This document shows, piece by piece, positions 54,360 through 63,254 of a stretch of DNA of 64,000 bases. The position numbers and the translations under genes are program-made. The DNA comes from Clostridia bacterium (GTDB lineage Bacteria > Bacillota > Clostridia > Acetivibrionales > JAFADI01): the NCBI GenBank assembly GCA_026418695.1, contig JAOAAU010000122.1, positions 62,001-126,000 on the forward strand. Direction: 5' to 3'. A model generated the notes under the pieces. The model saw nothing but the letters and a program-made list of their open reading frames with translations. It searched no databases and was not told where the DNA came from. How positions within the stretch are numbered: the first letter of the stretch is position 1; each line of letters opens with the position of its first letter.

Positions 54360-56480
54360 ATGTTGGAGAAGCTAAAAGATAGGTATGTCATCATATCTAT
54401 TTCATTTATATTGATTGCAGCCCTCATGGTAGCAAAACTGGTGGATCTCCAGGTGATCAACGGAAAGAAAAATGATCAGGAATCTCAGCTCAAGCTTGTG
54501 AGGGAAAGGTCGATCGTTGCCAAACGAGGGGATATCGTTGACCGTAACGGCATTCCTATCGCTGTGAGCCGGCTTGGTTTTACTGTCCAAATGATTAAGG
54601 CCAAGATGAAGGACGATCAACTGAACGAAATGCTGTTAAAGCTTGTGAATATCATTGAAAAGAACAATGATACCTACTATAAAAGTCTGAGCAAATACCT
54701 GATGATCAATCCTGCGGCTTTTGGCTCTTCCATTGCCAATTCACAGAAGGAGCTTGAGAAGTGGAAAAAGGAAATGGCCATTAAGCCTTCAGATGTAGAG
54801 CAAATGTCTTCACCGGAAAACACTTTCAAGTATATGAGAAGCAAGTTTAAAATTGCCGAAAGTTATTCTGATGAAGATGCCTATAAGATCATGTGCATCC
54901 GCTATGAAATGCTGATTCGAGGATGCACCAACATTAATCCTATCTATGTTGCAAAAGATGTGAGCAGAGAATCCGTTGCTGAAATAGAAGAGCGGCATGA
55001 TGAGTTTCCTGGAGTAACCACCAGTACCGAGCCCGTAAGAAGGTATGTGGATGCTCAGACGGAAGCCCATGTTATCGGATATGTCAGAGGCATCAGCGGT
55101 GAGGAGTACAACAACCTTAAGGATGAAGGCTATAAGATGACAGATGTCATTGGGAAAAGCGGAATTGAGCTTGCTGCTGAAAAATACCTTAAGGGCAAGG
55201 ATGGCTTAAAAACCATCGAAGAAGACCGGTGGGGAAAGCAAACCGGAGAATTGGGCGGAAATCCGGCCATACCTGGAAACGATGTCGTACTGACCCTGGA
55301 TACCAAGCTGCAAAAGGTTGCCATGGAGTCTCTGAAAAGAGAAGTTGAGAATATCAGGGCCAAAGGCGGCAAGGGCAATTGGGGGGACGCAAATGCAGGC
55401 GCTGCTGTTGCGATTGATGTAAACAGCGGAGAAGTGTTAGCCATGGCAAGCTACCCAAGTTATGATCCTTCTGCGTTTCTTGAAGGTGCAGACAACAAAG
55501 AGGCACAGAAGTATATTGCAAGCCTTTTTGACCCGAAAAATGAAGATCGGCCTGCCCTCAACCGGGCAGTTCAGGGAACCTATATTCCCGGTTCGATTTT
55601 TAAACCTATTACTGCAGTGGCTGGTTTGGAAGACGGAGGGTATTCACCTGAGTCCATTATCTATGATCCGGGTTCAAAGGTGATCGCAGATTGGAAATTT
55701 ACCTGTTTGGAGGTTAAATTAGGCCTTGGGGCTCATGGACCTTTAAAGCTGGATAGAGCTATGGCAACATCCTGTAATATTTATTTTCATGAGATGGGAT
55801 ACAACACTGGAATTGATAATATCGACAAATGGGCGAAACGATTTGGATTGGGTGAACTGACCGGGATTGATATTCCCAATGAAGCGAAAGGGACCCGGGC
55901 TAATAAGGAATATAAGAAAAAAGCTTTCAAGGATGATAAGGATTGGTATGGTGCAAATACAGCCATGGCCGCGATCGGTCAGCTGTATCATTCATTTACA
56001 CCGATTCAATTGGCGAACTATATGAGTACATTCGCCAATGGCGGGAAAAAATATAAGCCGCACCTTATTAAAAGAGTAGTAAAATATGATGGGTCTACGG
56101 TTATGGAAGCAACACCGGAATATGAGCAGCTTCCGGTGAAGCCGGAGACTATTAATGCAATCAAGCCTGGTTTGATTGCGGTTACCGAAGGGGCGGAAGG
56201 TACTGCAAAGGATATTTTTAAAGGGCTTCCAACCGTAGCCGGAAAAACCGGTACTCCGGAAACTGGAAATGAGGCAAAACACTCTTCCAATGCACTCTTT
56301 ATCTGTTATGCTCCAGCGGACAACCCAAAGATTGCAGTTGTGGTAGTCATTGAACGAGGGGTATGGGGAGCGAATGCTGCCCCGGTTGCCAGAGATATAC
56401 TGAGCGAGTATTTTGATCTGAATAAAACAAGCAATGTGGATGATAGAGCAAAAATAGACGAAGTCGTATTTACTCGCTAA
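54360..56480 (+). CDS. mrdA: Penicillin-binding protein 2 (elongasome transpeptidase)
   Basis: The 706-residue class B PBP cross-links peptidoglycan during cylindrical growth. A membrane anchor (about 9-28) precedes the pedestal domain (RGDIVDRNGIPIAVS, about 58-72). The transpeptidase has all three motifs: SxxK in PGSIFKPITA, SxN in TSCNIYFHEMG and KTG in AGKTGTPE. An insertion of about 100 Lys/Glu-rich residues in the pedestal region (about 95-200) makes it longer than the roughly 630-residue E. coli enzyme. The rodA partner is not adjacent, unlike in many relatives. It is transcribed after mreD. Confidence 0.95.
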   Translation: MLEKLKDRYVIISISFILIAALMVAKLVDLQVINGKKNDQESQLKLVRERSIVAKRGDIVDRNGIPIAVSRLGFTVQMIKAKMKDDQLNEMLLKLVNIIEKNNDTYYKSLSKYLMINPAAFGSSIANSQKELEKWKKEMAIKPSDVEQMSSPENTFKYMRSKFKIAESYSDEDAYKIMCIRYEMLIRGCTNINPIYVAKDVSRESVAEIEERHDEFPGVTTSTEPVRRYVDAQTEAHVIGYVRGISGEEYNNLKDEGYKMTDVIGKSGIELAAEKYLKGKDGLKTIEEDRWGKQTGELGGNPAIPGNDVVLTLDTKLQKVAMESLKREVENIRAKGGKGNWGDANAGAAVAIDVNSGEVLAMASYPSYDPSAFLEGADNKEAQKYIASLFDPKNEDRPALNRAVQGTYIPGSIFKPITAVAGLEDGGYSPESIIYDPGSKVIADWKFTCLEVKLGLGAHGPLKLDRAMATSCNIYFHEMGYNTGIDNIDKWAKRFGLGELTGIDIPNEAKGTRANKEYKKKAFKDDKDWYGANTAMAAIGQLYHSFTPIQLANYMSTFANGGKKYKPHLIKRVVKYDGSTVMEATPEYEQLPVKPETINAIKPGLIAVTEGAEGTAKDIFKGLPTVAGKTGTPETGNEAKHSSNALFICYAPADNPKIAVVVVIERGVWGANAAPVARDILSEYFDLNKTSNVDDRAKIDEVVFTR

Positions 56481-56569
56481 AGGTTGTATTTTGATCTTGC
56501 TTTATTCCACGGGCGATGTGATAATGAATGTAGGATGGTTCAATATGTTTCATTGTGGAGGGCAGTTGA

Positions 56570-57250
56570 ATGGAGGAGAATATAGTAACATTTAAGGGCT
56601 CAGTCAATGGCCTGATTGTTATTATGAAAGAAGACGAGCCGTTTGAAGCGGTCATGGAACAGATGGAAAGAAAGATCGCTTCCGCCGGTAAATTTTTTAA
56701 AGGAGCTTCACTTTCCGTTAAATACAGGGGAAGAAAGCTTTCAGAGAAAGAAGCAGCAAAAATCCATGACCTTCTGGTCCAAAAAAGCGGTGCAGAGATC
56801 AAAGAATTTTCGGAAGATACTGAAACTTCCACTAAACCGGTCGTGAATCAATCTGAAGTGCAGCAGCACAGGTTCGAAATGAAAAACTATTTCTTCAAAG
56901 GGATTGATGAAGGCAGAACCAAGTTCTATAAAGGGACCTTACGGTCAGGGCAGTTGGTCAGCTTTGACGGGAATCTGGTAGTGATCGGAGATGTCAATCC
57001 GGGAGCTGAGGTGGTAGCTACCGGAAATGTTGCAGTGATGGGGTCGCTTAGGGGAATTGTACACGCCGGAGCAGATGGGAATAAGGACGCCATGGTGGTA
57101 GCTTTTAATCTGCAGCCTATGCAGCTCAGAATTGCTGATGTGATTACCCGCTCGCCGGATGAAAAGGAGTCCCGCAACCCGATGGTGCCTGAACTTGCTT
57201 ATGTAAAAGGGGATATGGTGTATATCGAGCGTTTTCTCCCTCAGCGTTAA
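56570..57250 (+). CDS. minC: Septum site-determining protein MinC
   Basis: The 226-residue inhibitor of FtsZ assembly acts with MinD. The N-terminal domain (about 1-90) starts VTFKGSVNGLIVIM. The C-terminal beta-helix (about 120-220) includes GTLRSGQLVSFDGNLVVIGD and NPGAEVVATGNVAVMGSLRG, which mediates dimerisation and MinD binding. ATG 56570 is preceded by a weak GGAGGGCAG site. It lies 90 bp after PBP2 with no terminator. Confidence 0.95.
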   Translation: MEENIVTFKGSVNGLIVIMKEDEPFEAVMEQMERKIASAGKFFKGASLSVKYRGRKLSEKEAAKIHDLLVQKSGAEIKEFSEDTETSTKPVVNQSEVQQHRFEMKNYFFKGIDEGRTKFYKGTLRSGQLVSFDGNLVVIGDVNPGAEVVATGNVAVMGSLRGIVHAGADGNKDAMVVAFNLQPMQLRIADVITRSPDEKESRNPMVPELAYVKGDMVYIERFLPQR

Positions 57251-57298
57251 GAACTTACTAAATGTGAAATACGGAATACCTTGAAAAGTGCATAAAGA

Positions 57299-57327
57299 TT
57301 GACAAAAATGCAAAAGAAAGATATATT
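57299..57327 (+). promoter_or_regulatory. Sigma-A-type promoter of minDE
   Basis: TTGACA at 57299-57304, a 17-bp spacer and TATATT at 57322-57327. It allows minD and minE to be transcribed apart from minC, with a leader of about 133 nt. Confidence 0.75.
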
Positions 57328-57466
57328 TGATTTGTATATTTTAGTAACATAATATTTTTTATCTGCAGCAAGGTGTTTTACTTCATTATTTCTATATTAA
57401 CAGTTTTCAATTAAATTTATGAATAATCAATTGCGCAAGTCAATTGGGTATTGGGGGTCTACATTC

Positions 57467-58267
57467 ATGGGTGAAGTAATTGTTATCACTTCTGGTAAGG
57501 GTGGAGTTGGCAAGACTACCACAACGGCGAATATTGGTACCGGTTTGGCGTTATTAGGAAAGAAAGTAGTTTTAATTGATACAGATATTGGGTTGAGAAA
57601 TCTGGACGTTGTCATGGGTCTTGAAAACAGAATCGTATATGATCTGGTAGATGTTGTTGAAGGTTCCTGCAGAATTAAACAGGCACTGATCAAGGACAAG
57701 CGTTATGACGGGCTGTTCCTTTTGCCTGCAGCACAGACCAGAGATAAGTCAGCGGTGAATCCTGAACAGATGATCAAACTATGCAACGAACTCAAGGAAG
57801 AATTTGACTACATATTGGTAGACTGTCCCGCTGGGATAGAACAAGGGTTTAAAAATGCAATTGCAGGGGCCAACAGAGCCATTGTTGTCACTACCCCTGA
57901 AGTTTCTGCCGTAAGGGATGCAGACAGGATTATTGGTTTGTTGGAAGCAAACGAGCTCAGAAATCCCAAGCTTCTCGTGAACAGAGTCCGTGTGGATATG
58001 GTGAAGCGCGGCGATATGATGAACATTGACGACATCATCGACATTCTGGCGATTGATCTGATTGGTGTCGTTCCTGATGATGAAAAAATCGTTGTGTCCA
58101 CAAACAAAGGTGAACCCGCAGTTACGGATGATAAATCACTGGCTGGACAAGCTTACAAGAACATTGTAAGAAGAATCATGGGTGAAGAAGTTCCGCTTCT
58201 CAACCTTGAGACGGATGAAGGGTTAATGATAAAACTGAAAAAGTTGTTTGGTCTGAAAGCAACTTGA
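57467..58267 (+). CDS. minD: Septum site-determining protein MinD
   Basis: The 266-residue deviant Walker ATPase starts with MGEVIVITSGKGGVGKTT, containing the signature Lys. DTDIGLRNLDVVMGLENR and DCPAGIEQGF follow. The C-terminus (EGLMIKLKKLFGLK) is the amphipathic membrane-targeting helix. ATP-bound dimers bind membrane and recruit MinC. The frame extends to 57419, but GGGGG before ATG 57467 and the family N-terminus set the start. Confidence 0.97.
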   Translation: MGEVIVITSGKGGVGKTTTTANIGTGLALLGKKVVLIDTDIGLRNLDVVMGLENRIVYDLVDVVEGSCRIKQALIKDKRYDGLFLLPAAQTRDKSAVNPEQMIKLCNELKEEFDYILVDCPAGIEQGFKNAIAGANRAIVVTTPEVSAVRDADRIIGLLEANELRNPKLLVNRVRVDMVKRGDMMNIDDIIDILAIDLIGVVPDDEKIVVSTNKGEPAVTDDKSLAGQAYKNIVRRIMGEEVPLLNLETDEGLMIKLKKLFGLKAT

Positions 58268-58279
58268 TAGGAGGTAACT

Positions 58280-58564
58280 ATGCTACTGGATTTATCAAAA
58301 TTATTTGGAAAATCAAAGACATCCAAGGATGTTGCGAAGGAAAGACTAAAATTGGTGCTAATCCACGACAGGGCAAATGTTTCTCCTGAGTTTCTTGAAA
58401 TGGTAAAGGGTGAGATCATTAAAGTGATCACCAATTACATGGATGTTGATGAAAGCGCCCTGGATATCCAGCTGACAAGGACAAAGAGCGAAGAAGGCGA
58501 CCGCATAGTTCCTGCATTGGTAGCCAATATTCCCATAAGGAATGTAAAAAACAGCGGAAAATAA
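58280..58564 (+). CDS. minE: Cell division topological specificity factor MinE
   Basis: The 94-residue protein stimulates MinD ATPase and drives pole-to-pole oscillation. The N-terminal part carries the membrane- and MinD-contact helix (KDVAKERLKLVLIHDRA). The C-terminal topological domain (about 38-90) contains IIKVITNYMDVD and LDIQLTR. Presence of MinE with MinD implies an oscillating Min system rather than the DivIVA/MinJ type. It lies 12 bp after minD with AGGAGG upstream. Confidence 0.95.
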   Translation: MLLDLSKLFGKSKTSKDVAKERLKLVLIHDRANVSPEFLEMVKGEIIKVITNYMDVDESALDIQLTRTKSEEGDRIVPALVANIPIRNVKNSGK

Positions 58565-58574
58565 TTTTAGTTGA

Positions 58575-58616
58575 TAAAAAAAGGAGCTTGTGAATTTCAC
58601 AAGTTCCTTTTTTTTA
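58575..58616. terminator. Bidirectional terminator after minE and the YkuS-like gene
   Basis: AAAAAAAGGAGCTTGTGAA pairs with TTCACAAGTTCCTTTTTTT with one mismatch. It serves convergent genes. Confidence 0.9.
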
Positions 58617-58617
58617 T

Positions 58618-58875
58618 TTATAGTAATCTGTTCTGAAGCTCTTGGTATACCTCTTCCGCCGTCAGCCCCGATGCATTGATGACCGGCGCTTTTGTAGTTG
58701 TGTCATTGTATCCGAGGGAGTTGGTATCCAACCCGGTTACGACAAAGGCATCAAAATCTCCTTTGATTTTTGAGGATTCCTTGTCAAAGTTGATGCTCTC
58801 AACCTCAAATCCTTTTTGGCTCAGGTATTCTCTTACAGGTGTCAGATTTGGTTCTACTGCAATTCTATGCTTCAT
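58618..58875 (-). CDS. YkuS/UPF0180 family protein
   Basis: The 85-residue protein starts MKHRIAVEPNLTPVREYLSQ. It contains DAFVVTGLDTNSLGY followed by TKAPVINASGLTAEEVYQE, the pattern of the UPF0180 family (Bacillus YkuS). The function is unknown. A GTG at 58884 is in frame, but GAGG is properly placed for ATG 58875. Lying inverted between the min operon and the spoIVF pair, it interrupts an otherwise same-strand region. Confidence 0.88.
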   Translation of the reverse strand: MKHRIAVEPNLTPVREYLSQKGFEVESINFDKESSKIKGDFDAFVVTGLDTNSLGYNDTTTKAPVINASGLTAEEVYQELQNRLL

Positions 58876-59023
58876 GATTTTCACCTCGCTGAATCTATTA
58901 TTTGATTCATCCGGTCGATCTATTCCTGCTCAGCTTGTAATAAATCTTCCATAGCATAAATATAATGAAGTAAAGAAAGCCAAAGCCAATAAAAATTTTA
59001 AAACAACAAATGCATTTATTTGG

Positions 59024-59031
59024 CATACTAA
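59024..59031 (+). promoter_or_regulatory. Possible sigma-E -10 element upstream of spoIVFA-like gene
   Basis: CATACTAA lies about 32 bp before the start codon and resembles the sigma-E -10 (CATACA-T). The -35 match is poor. Context, as spoIVF is sigma-E dependent in Bacillus, is the main support. Confidence 0.3.
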
Positions 59032-59062
59032 CCGATAAACGCCTGAAAGAGGAAGTGTGATT

Positions 59063-59968
59063 ATGGATGATATCGTTTTAAGGCCTAGATACCCGCGGCA
59101 CAAAACGCACAAGCGAAGAAGAAAGAATTACAGGAATTCCATGGATTTTTCTCAGAAGATTGCGCAGCAGGTGGTAGTGTGCTTGATTATCCTGGGGATC
59201 GCAGGAATCATCAAGTATGTGAATATGCCTTTCACGAATTATCTTAGTGAAAAGGTAACTGCTGCTATTTCACAAAATATCGAAATCAAAGGTTTGTACG
59301 AAAATGTGGACGGGTTTATAAAAGCCCTGACCGACAGCGATAACAAGAAGGATACGGACATTCCTGACATCAATGAGGCTACGCTTCCAGCAAGCACTCA
59401 AAATGATTTCTATACGGAAGAAGAGTATCATGCGACGGATACAGCGACTGAAAACAAGCAACAAACCGACTTGCAGGATACAAATGCTAATGAACGGATC
59501 AGTTCAACGGAAACAAGAACTTCCAGATCCGGCGAAAGTATCGGAGAAAAAGTCAGTCTTCCGCTGAACGTGAATCTCATACCGCCAGTGGCCGGACTCG
59601 TAGGTTCATCCTTTGGAGAGAGAATCCATCCTATCAAAAAGACAGCTATCTTCCACGAAGGCGTTGATATTGAAGCCAATAAAGGGGAGCCGATTAAAGC
59701 GGTTCTGGGTGGTGAAGTCTTTGAAGCTGGGTCCGAAAAAACCCTTGGAAATTATATCAAGATCCGCCATACTGCCGGATGGTCCTCTGTGTATGCACAT
59801 TGTTCTGTTTTAACTGCTAAAAAGGGACAGAAAGTAAAGCAGGGGGATATTATTGCAAAGGTTGGAAATACCGGAGCATCTGTTGGAGCTCATTTACACT
59901 TTGAATTACGGAAGGATGGGAAGCCGGTAGATCCGCAACAGTATATCGATATTGCAAGCAAGGACTGA
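59063..59968 (+). CDS. M23/LytM-domain membrane protein, SpoIVFA-like
   Basis: The 301-residue protein has a basic N-terminus (KTHKRRRKN), one membrane helix (about 37-55) and a Thr/Glu/Asp-rich linker (about 85-165). The C-terminal M23 peptidase domain (about 180-295) contains GERIHPI, FHEGVDIE, YAHC and GAHLHFEL, so the zinc ligands H, D and H are visible. In sporulating bacteria SpoIVFA carries a LytM-like domain and controls the intramembrane protease SpoIVFB, whose homologue follows; hence the assignment. GTG 59057 is in frame, but GAGGAAG favours ATG 59063. Confidence 0.85.
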   Translation: MDDIVLRPRYPRHKTHKRRRKNYRNSMDFSQKIAQQVVVCLIILGIAGIIKYVNMPFTNYLSEKVTAAISQNIEIKGLYENVDGFIKALTDSDNKKDTDIPDINEATLPASTQNDFYTEEEYHATDTATENKQQTDLQDTNANERISSTETRTSRSGESIGEKVSLPLNVNLIPPVAGLVGSSFGERIHPIKKTAIFHEGVDIEANKGEPIKAVLGGEVFEAGSEKTLGNYIKIRHTAGWSSVYAHCSVLTAKKGQKVKQGDIIAKVGNTGASVGAHLHFELRKDGKPVDPQQYIDIASKD

Positions 59969-59994
59969 GAATATCCAGAGGAGGATTTGTTCTT

Positions 59995-60894
59995 ATTGTT
60001 TTTCTACGTTGCAGAAATATAAAAATTGAAATAGATCCGCTCTTCTTTGCAGTGATTGCCATTGTAATGGTTACAGGGTATTCAAGGGAATACATTATTA
60101 CGAACCTGTCAATGCTGCTTCACGAAACGGCACATATTACAGCTGCTGCAATCCTGGGAAGAAAAGTCTATTCCATCCGGATACTTCCTGTAGGCATGAA
60201 TGCCAGTATCCTGGAGAGTGACCTTTTAAGTTTCAAAAATATAATCATATATGCAGCAGGACCGGTTTTAAACCTGATGCTTGCTTTGGGTGGCTGGATG
60301 ATGAGTTCATATTATTTGCCGAAGTCAAATGATATGCTTTTTTTTATCTCTGCAAACATCTGCCTGACCCTATTTAACCTGCTTCCGATTTTTCCGATGG
60401 ATGGGGGTATGATACTGAAAGAAGTGTTGGCAGGCACGGTAGGACTTTTTTCGGCAAAAAAGTATACCAAGAGAATTAATCGTATCCTGGCAGGTATCCT
60501 GATTGCGATTGGATTTTTTCAGCTCGTCAGCAGCAATTGGAATTTCAGCGTGATGATTATCGGTGTATATGTTTTTTTTTCATTCCATGAAGGGGGAGTT
60601 GAAGTGGCTTTAATGAACGTAAAAAACATTATCTACAGAAAAGCTCGATTGCTGAAAAAGGGTATTTATCAGGCAAGGGATTTGGTGGTTATCAAAACCC
60701 TTCATATGAGTGAAGTCATCAAACAAATGGATTTTGACAGGTTTCATATTATCTATGTGCTGGATGAGGAGTTGAATATTCTCGCTGTCTTGACAGAACA
60801 GGAAATTATCGATGGAATGTTGAAATATAATACGGAGATTACCTTTGACGAGTTTTTAAATCTGGAGAAACAAAAAAATAAAAATCTTTCATAA
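59995..60894 (+). CDS. spoIVFB: SpoIVFB-like site-2 intramembrane metalloprotease with C-terminal CBS-like domain
   Basis: The M50 protease probably processes pro-sigma-K in the mother cell. HETAH (LLHETAHIT) and the second Asp motif in PIFPMDGG are present, in a multi-pass membrane core. A C-terminal regulatory segment of CBS type (about 215-290) follows. The first conventional start in frame is GTG 60052, but it would remove IKIEIDPLFFAV, the typical SpoIVFB N-terminus. The frame is open upstream, and a perfect GAGGAGG at 59979-59985 sits 9 bp before ATT 59995 with no in-frame ATG, GTG or TTG between it and 60052. I therefore propose an AUU start; if wrong, the gene begins at 60052. Confidence 0.85.
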   Translation: MVFLRCRNIKIEIDPLFFAVIAIVMVTGYSREYIITNLSMLLHETAHITAAAILGRKVYSIRILPVGMNASILESDLLSFKNIIIYAAGPVLNLMLALGGWMMSSYYLPKSNDMLFFISANICLTLFNLLPIFPMDGGMILKEVLAGTVGLFSAKKYTKRINRILAGILIAIGFFQLVSSNWNFSVMIIGVYVFFSFHEGGVEVALMNVKNIIYRKARLLKKGIYQARDLVVIKTLHMSEVIKQMDFDRFHIIYVLDEELNILAVLTEQEIIDGMLKYNTEITFDEFLNLEKQKNKNLS

Positions 60895-60987
60895 AATCAC
60901 CATATCTAAGTTTCGACATTTTATGTATAATTATATAATAGTATATTTTTCTATAGATATTGAATTTGTACAAAGGACGAAAATGAT

Positions 60988-61983
60988 ATGGTGAGGTTAC
61001 GATTTCTGGTGATAGCGGTTTTATGCATTAGTTTGGCCGGATGCAGCGTTCCGGCTTCAAAAACTGTTGAAACAGCTAAGGTTGAAACAACAAAAGAGAG
61101 CAAAGAAGAACGAACCGTGAAATTTCACGACATTGAACCTGGCGAAGCAACAGAATCACAAAAGCAAAAAGAGAAAGTAAAAGAGGTTGAAACGGAGAAA
61201 AAACAACAACCTGAGAATAAACCGGAAGTGCCTTCCCCTACACAGCCTGAGTTTTCCCCAGCCAAGTTAGAAAAGCTGGATAAAGAGGCCTTGGAAAAAC
61301 TGGATAATACCAGATATGCCTGGTGGATTACCATGAATAAGGAGCATAAAACGCCGGGAATTCCTGCTGTTGCTCAAAAGATGATTGCCCAAAATGACGG
61401 CATCTATATTGGAGATATTTCAAAAAAAACAGTATACCTGACTTTTGATGAGGGGTATGAGAACGGATATACTTCCAGAATTCTGGATACTTTGAAAGAG
61501 AATCAAGTGAAAGCCTTGTTCTTTGTTACAGGCCCCTATATCAAGACCCAGGAAGCCTTGGTAAAACGGATGCTGCAGGAAGGACACCAGGTCGGTAACC
61601 ATTCGATCAACCATCCAAGCTTGCCGGCGGTTACAATTCCAGCACTTGAAAATGAACTCTTTGGTCTTGAAAAAGAATTCGGCTCAAGATATGGAAAAGG
61701 TTTTAAGTATATGCGGCCACCCAGAGGAGAGTACAGCGAAAGAACGTTGGCTGCCGCCAAAGCCCTTGGCTATAAAACGATATTCTGGAGTTTTGCCTAC
61801 AGGGATTTCGAGACCAACAATCAAAAGGGTGCGGACTATGCGTATAACATGGTCATGAAAAATCTGCATCATGGTGCGGTCATCCTGCTTCATGCAGTAT
61901 CCAAGGACAATGCGGAAGCGCTGGACAGGATCATCAAGGGAATTCAGGAGGAAGGCTATACCATCAGTCCTTTTGACCTGTAA
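60988..61983 (+). CDS. PdaA-like polysaccharide deacetylase, predicted lipoprotein
   Basis: The 331-residue protein has a lipobox (SLAGCS, Cys at residue 19). A Lys/Glu-rich linker of about 85 residues precedes a NodB deacetylase domain (about 140-325). The motifs are TFDEGYENGY, HSINHPS (metal His), MRPPRGEYS and LLHAVS. TFDEGYEN instead of TFDDG is the PdaA/delta-lactam-synthesis subtype, which removes acetyl from N-acetylmuramic acid during spore cortex formation. The location just after the spoIVF pair fits this. Being membrane-tethered by lipid rather than secreted is notable. ATG 60988 has a weak GGACG site. Confidence 0.88.
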   Translation: MVRLRFLVIAVLCISLAGCSVPASKTVETAKVETTKESKEERTVKFHDIEPGEATESQKQKEKVKEVETEKKQQPENKPEVPSPTQPEFSPAKLEKLDKEALEKLDNTRYAWWITMNKEHKTPGIPAVAQKMIAQNDGIYIGDISKKTVYLTFDEGYENGYTSRILDTLKENQVKALFFVTGPYIKTQEALVKRMLQEGHQVGNHSINHPSLPAVTIPALENELFGLEKEFGSRYGKGFKYMRPPRGEYSERTLAAAKALGYKTIFWSFAYRDFETNNQKGADYAYNMVMKNLHHGAVILLHAVSKDNAEALDRIIKGIQEEGYTISPFDL

Positions 61984-62002
61984 AAGAGATAGTTCCTTTT
62001 AT

Positions 62003-62036
62003 TGGGTGTTTGGCGTTAAGCAAATGCCATACCCAT
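62003..62036 (+). terminator. Possible terminator after the PdaA-like gene
   Basis: An interrupted stem pairs TGGGT..TTGGC with TGCCA.ACCCA. No T tract follows, so this is weak. Confidence 0.35.
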
Positions 62037-62064
62037 TAGTAGCGGACTAAACACGAAAAATAAC

Positions 62065-62096
62065 TAAGGCATGGATGCTCATATATCCATGCCTTA
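62065..62096 (-). terminator. Terminator of metF
   Basis: A 12-bp stem (TAAGGCATGGAT/ATCCATGCCTTA) is followed on the minus strand by GTTATTTTTCG. Confidence 0.7.
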
Positions 62097-62129
62097 CTCT
62101 ATGCTATCGGAACCTGTTTCTGTAAAAGC

Positions 62130-62999
62130 TTACTTCATAAGTCCGGCTTGCTCCAGAATCTCTCTTGTTGACTTTGGACGATTCATCGTGTATAGGTGAA
62201 TTCCGTCTGCGCCGTTGTCGATCAGGTCCCGGATCTGTGTGCTGGCGTATTCAATACCGGCTTTTACCAGGTCATCGGGATTGTCGCTGTACTTATCCAT
62301 CATCAGCACCAGCTTGGCAGGGAGAGAACAGCCGCTTTTCGCGGTCATGGTCTTGATCTGGTCTGCCTTGAAAATGGGCATAATGCCAGGTACTACGGGA
62401 CAATCAATTTCAATGGACTTGATTTTGTCGACAAAATCATAGAAAAGCCTGTTATCAAAGAAAAACTGGGTCACAAGGTAATCCGCACCGGCATCCACTT
62501 TTTGCTTTAAGAACATTCTGTCCTGCTTCAGGGTTTTATTTTCAGGATGGCCTTCCAGATAAGCCGCGGCAGCGATGCAAAAGTTATCCTTGCTTTTGAT
62601 ATGTCCGATGAGCTCACTGGCGTACTGATAGACGTTTTTACTAAAATCAAAATCCGGCTGATTCACAGGGGGATCACCTCTGAGTGCAAGAATGTTTTCA
62701 AGCTTATGCTCCAGCATGAGGCGGAGCATAGCATTGATTTCATTTTCTGAATGACCTACGCAGGTGAAATGTGCGACACACTCAATCCCATACTCGTTCT
62801 TGATTTTTGATGCGATTTCAACGGTTCTTCCCTGCTGACTGCCGCCGGCTCCGTAGGTAACGCTCATATAATCCGGCTTCAGTTCACTGAATTGTTCCAG
62901 CTTGTCAAAGATTGTTTCCAATGGGGTATCAAATCTTGGGGGAAATATTTCAAACGAAATTACCGGTTCTTTTTCTTTAAACAAATCAATTACTTTCAT
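62130..62999 (-). CDS. metF: 5,10-methylenetetrahydrofolate reductase
   Basis: The 289-residue TIM-barrel flavoprotein reduces methylene-THF to methyl-THF, used for methionine synthesis and in acetogens for the Wood-Ljungdahl methyl branch. Visible motifs are FEIFPPRFDTPLETIF, YMSVTYGAGGS with QQGRT, ILALRGDPP, and ADYLVTQFFFDNRLFYDF. No MetV gene is adjacent in the window. ATG 62999 has GGAGGTCTG upstream. It is divergently transcribed from an NfnA-like flavoprotein. Confidence 0.95.
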   Translation of the reverse strand: MKVIDLFKEKEPVISFEIFPPRFDTPLETIFDKLEQFSELKPDYMSVTYGAGGSQQGRTVEIASKIKNEYGIECVAHFTCVGHSENEINAMLRLMLEHKLENILALRGDPPVNQPDFDFSKNVYQYASELIGHIKSKDNFCIAAAAYLEGHPENKTLKQDRMFLKQKVDAGADYLVTQFFFDNRLFYDFVDKIKSIEIDCPVVPGIMPIFKADQIKTMTAKSGCSLPAKLVLMMDKYSDNPDDLVKAGIEYASTQIRDLIDNGADGIHLYTMNRPKSTREILEQAGLMK

Positions 63000-63034
63000 C
63001 GATCAGACCTCCAGAATACACAATTGTTTACTCT

Positions 63035-63062
63035 ATTATATCATGACGTCAAATTCTGTCAA
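63035..63062 (-). promoter_or_regulatory. Sigma-A-type promoter of metF
   Basis: On the minus strand TTGACA (63062-63057), 16 bp, TATAAT (63040-63035), about 36 bp before the start codon. There is no room for a riboswitch. Confidence 0.8.
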
Positions 63063-63225
63063 GTATAATTAAAATACAATCAAATTCAACCAAAACTACA
63101 TCAAGTTTAATGATGTTATGATGGAAGTCTAATGAAGAATGTTTTATACCTTATCTTATAATCCATGAATGAAAAATCTGCTTATGTATTTATGTAAAGC
63201 TTAGAGCATATATAGTTTATGAAAG

Positions 63226-63254
63226 TTGACTTAATAAAGGGTAAGGGATAAAAT
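63226..63254 (+). promoter_or_regulatory. Sigma-A-type promoter of the NfnA/SudB-like gene
   Basis: TTGACT at 63226-63231 and TAAAAT at 63249-63254 with a 17-bp spacer. Confidence 0.75.
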
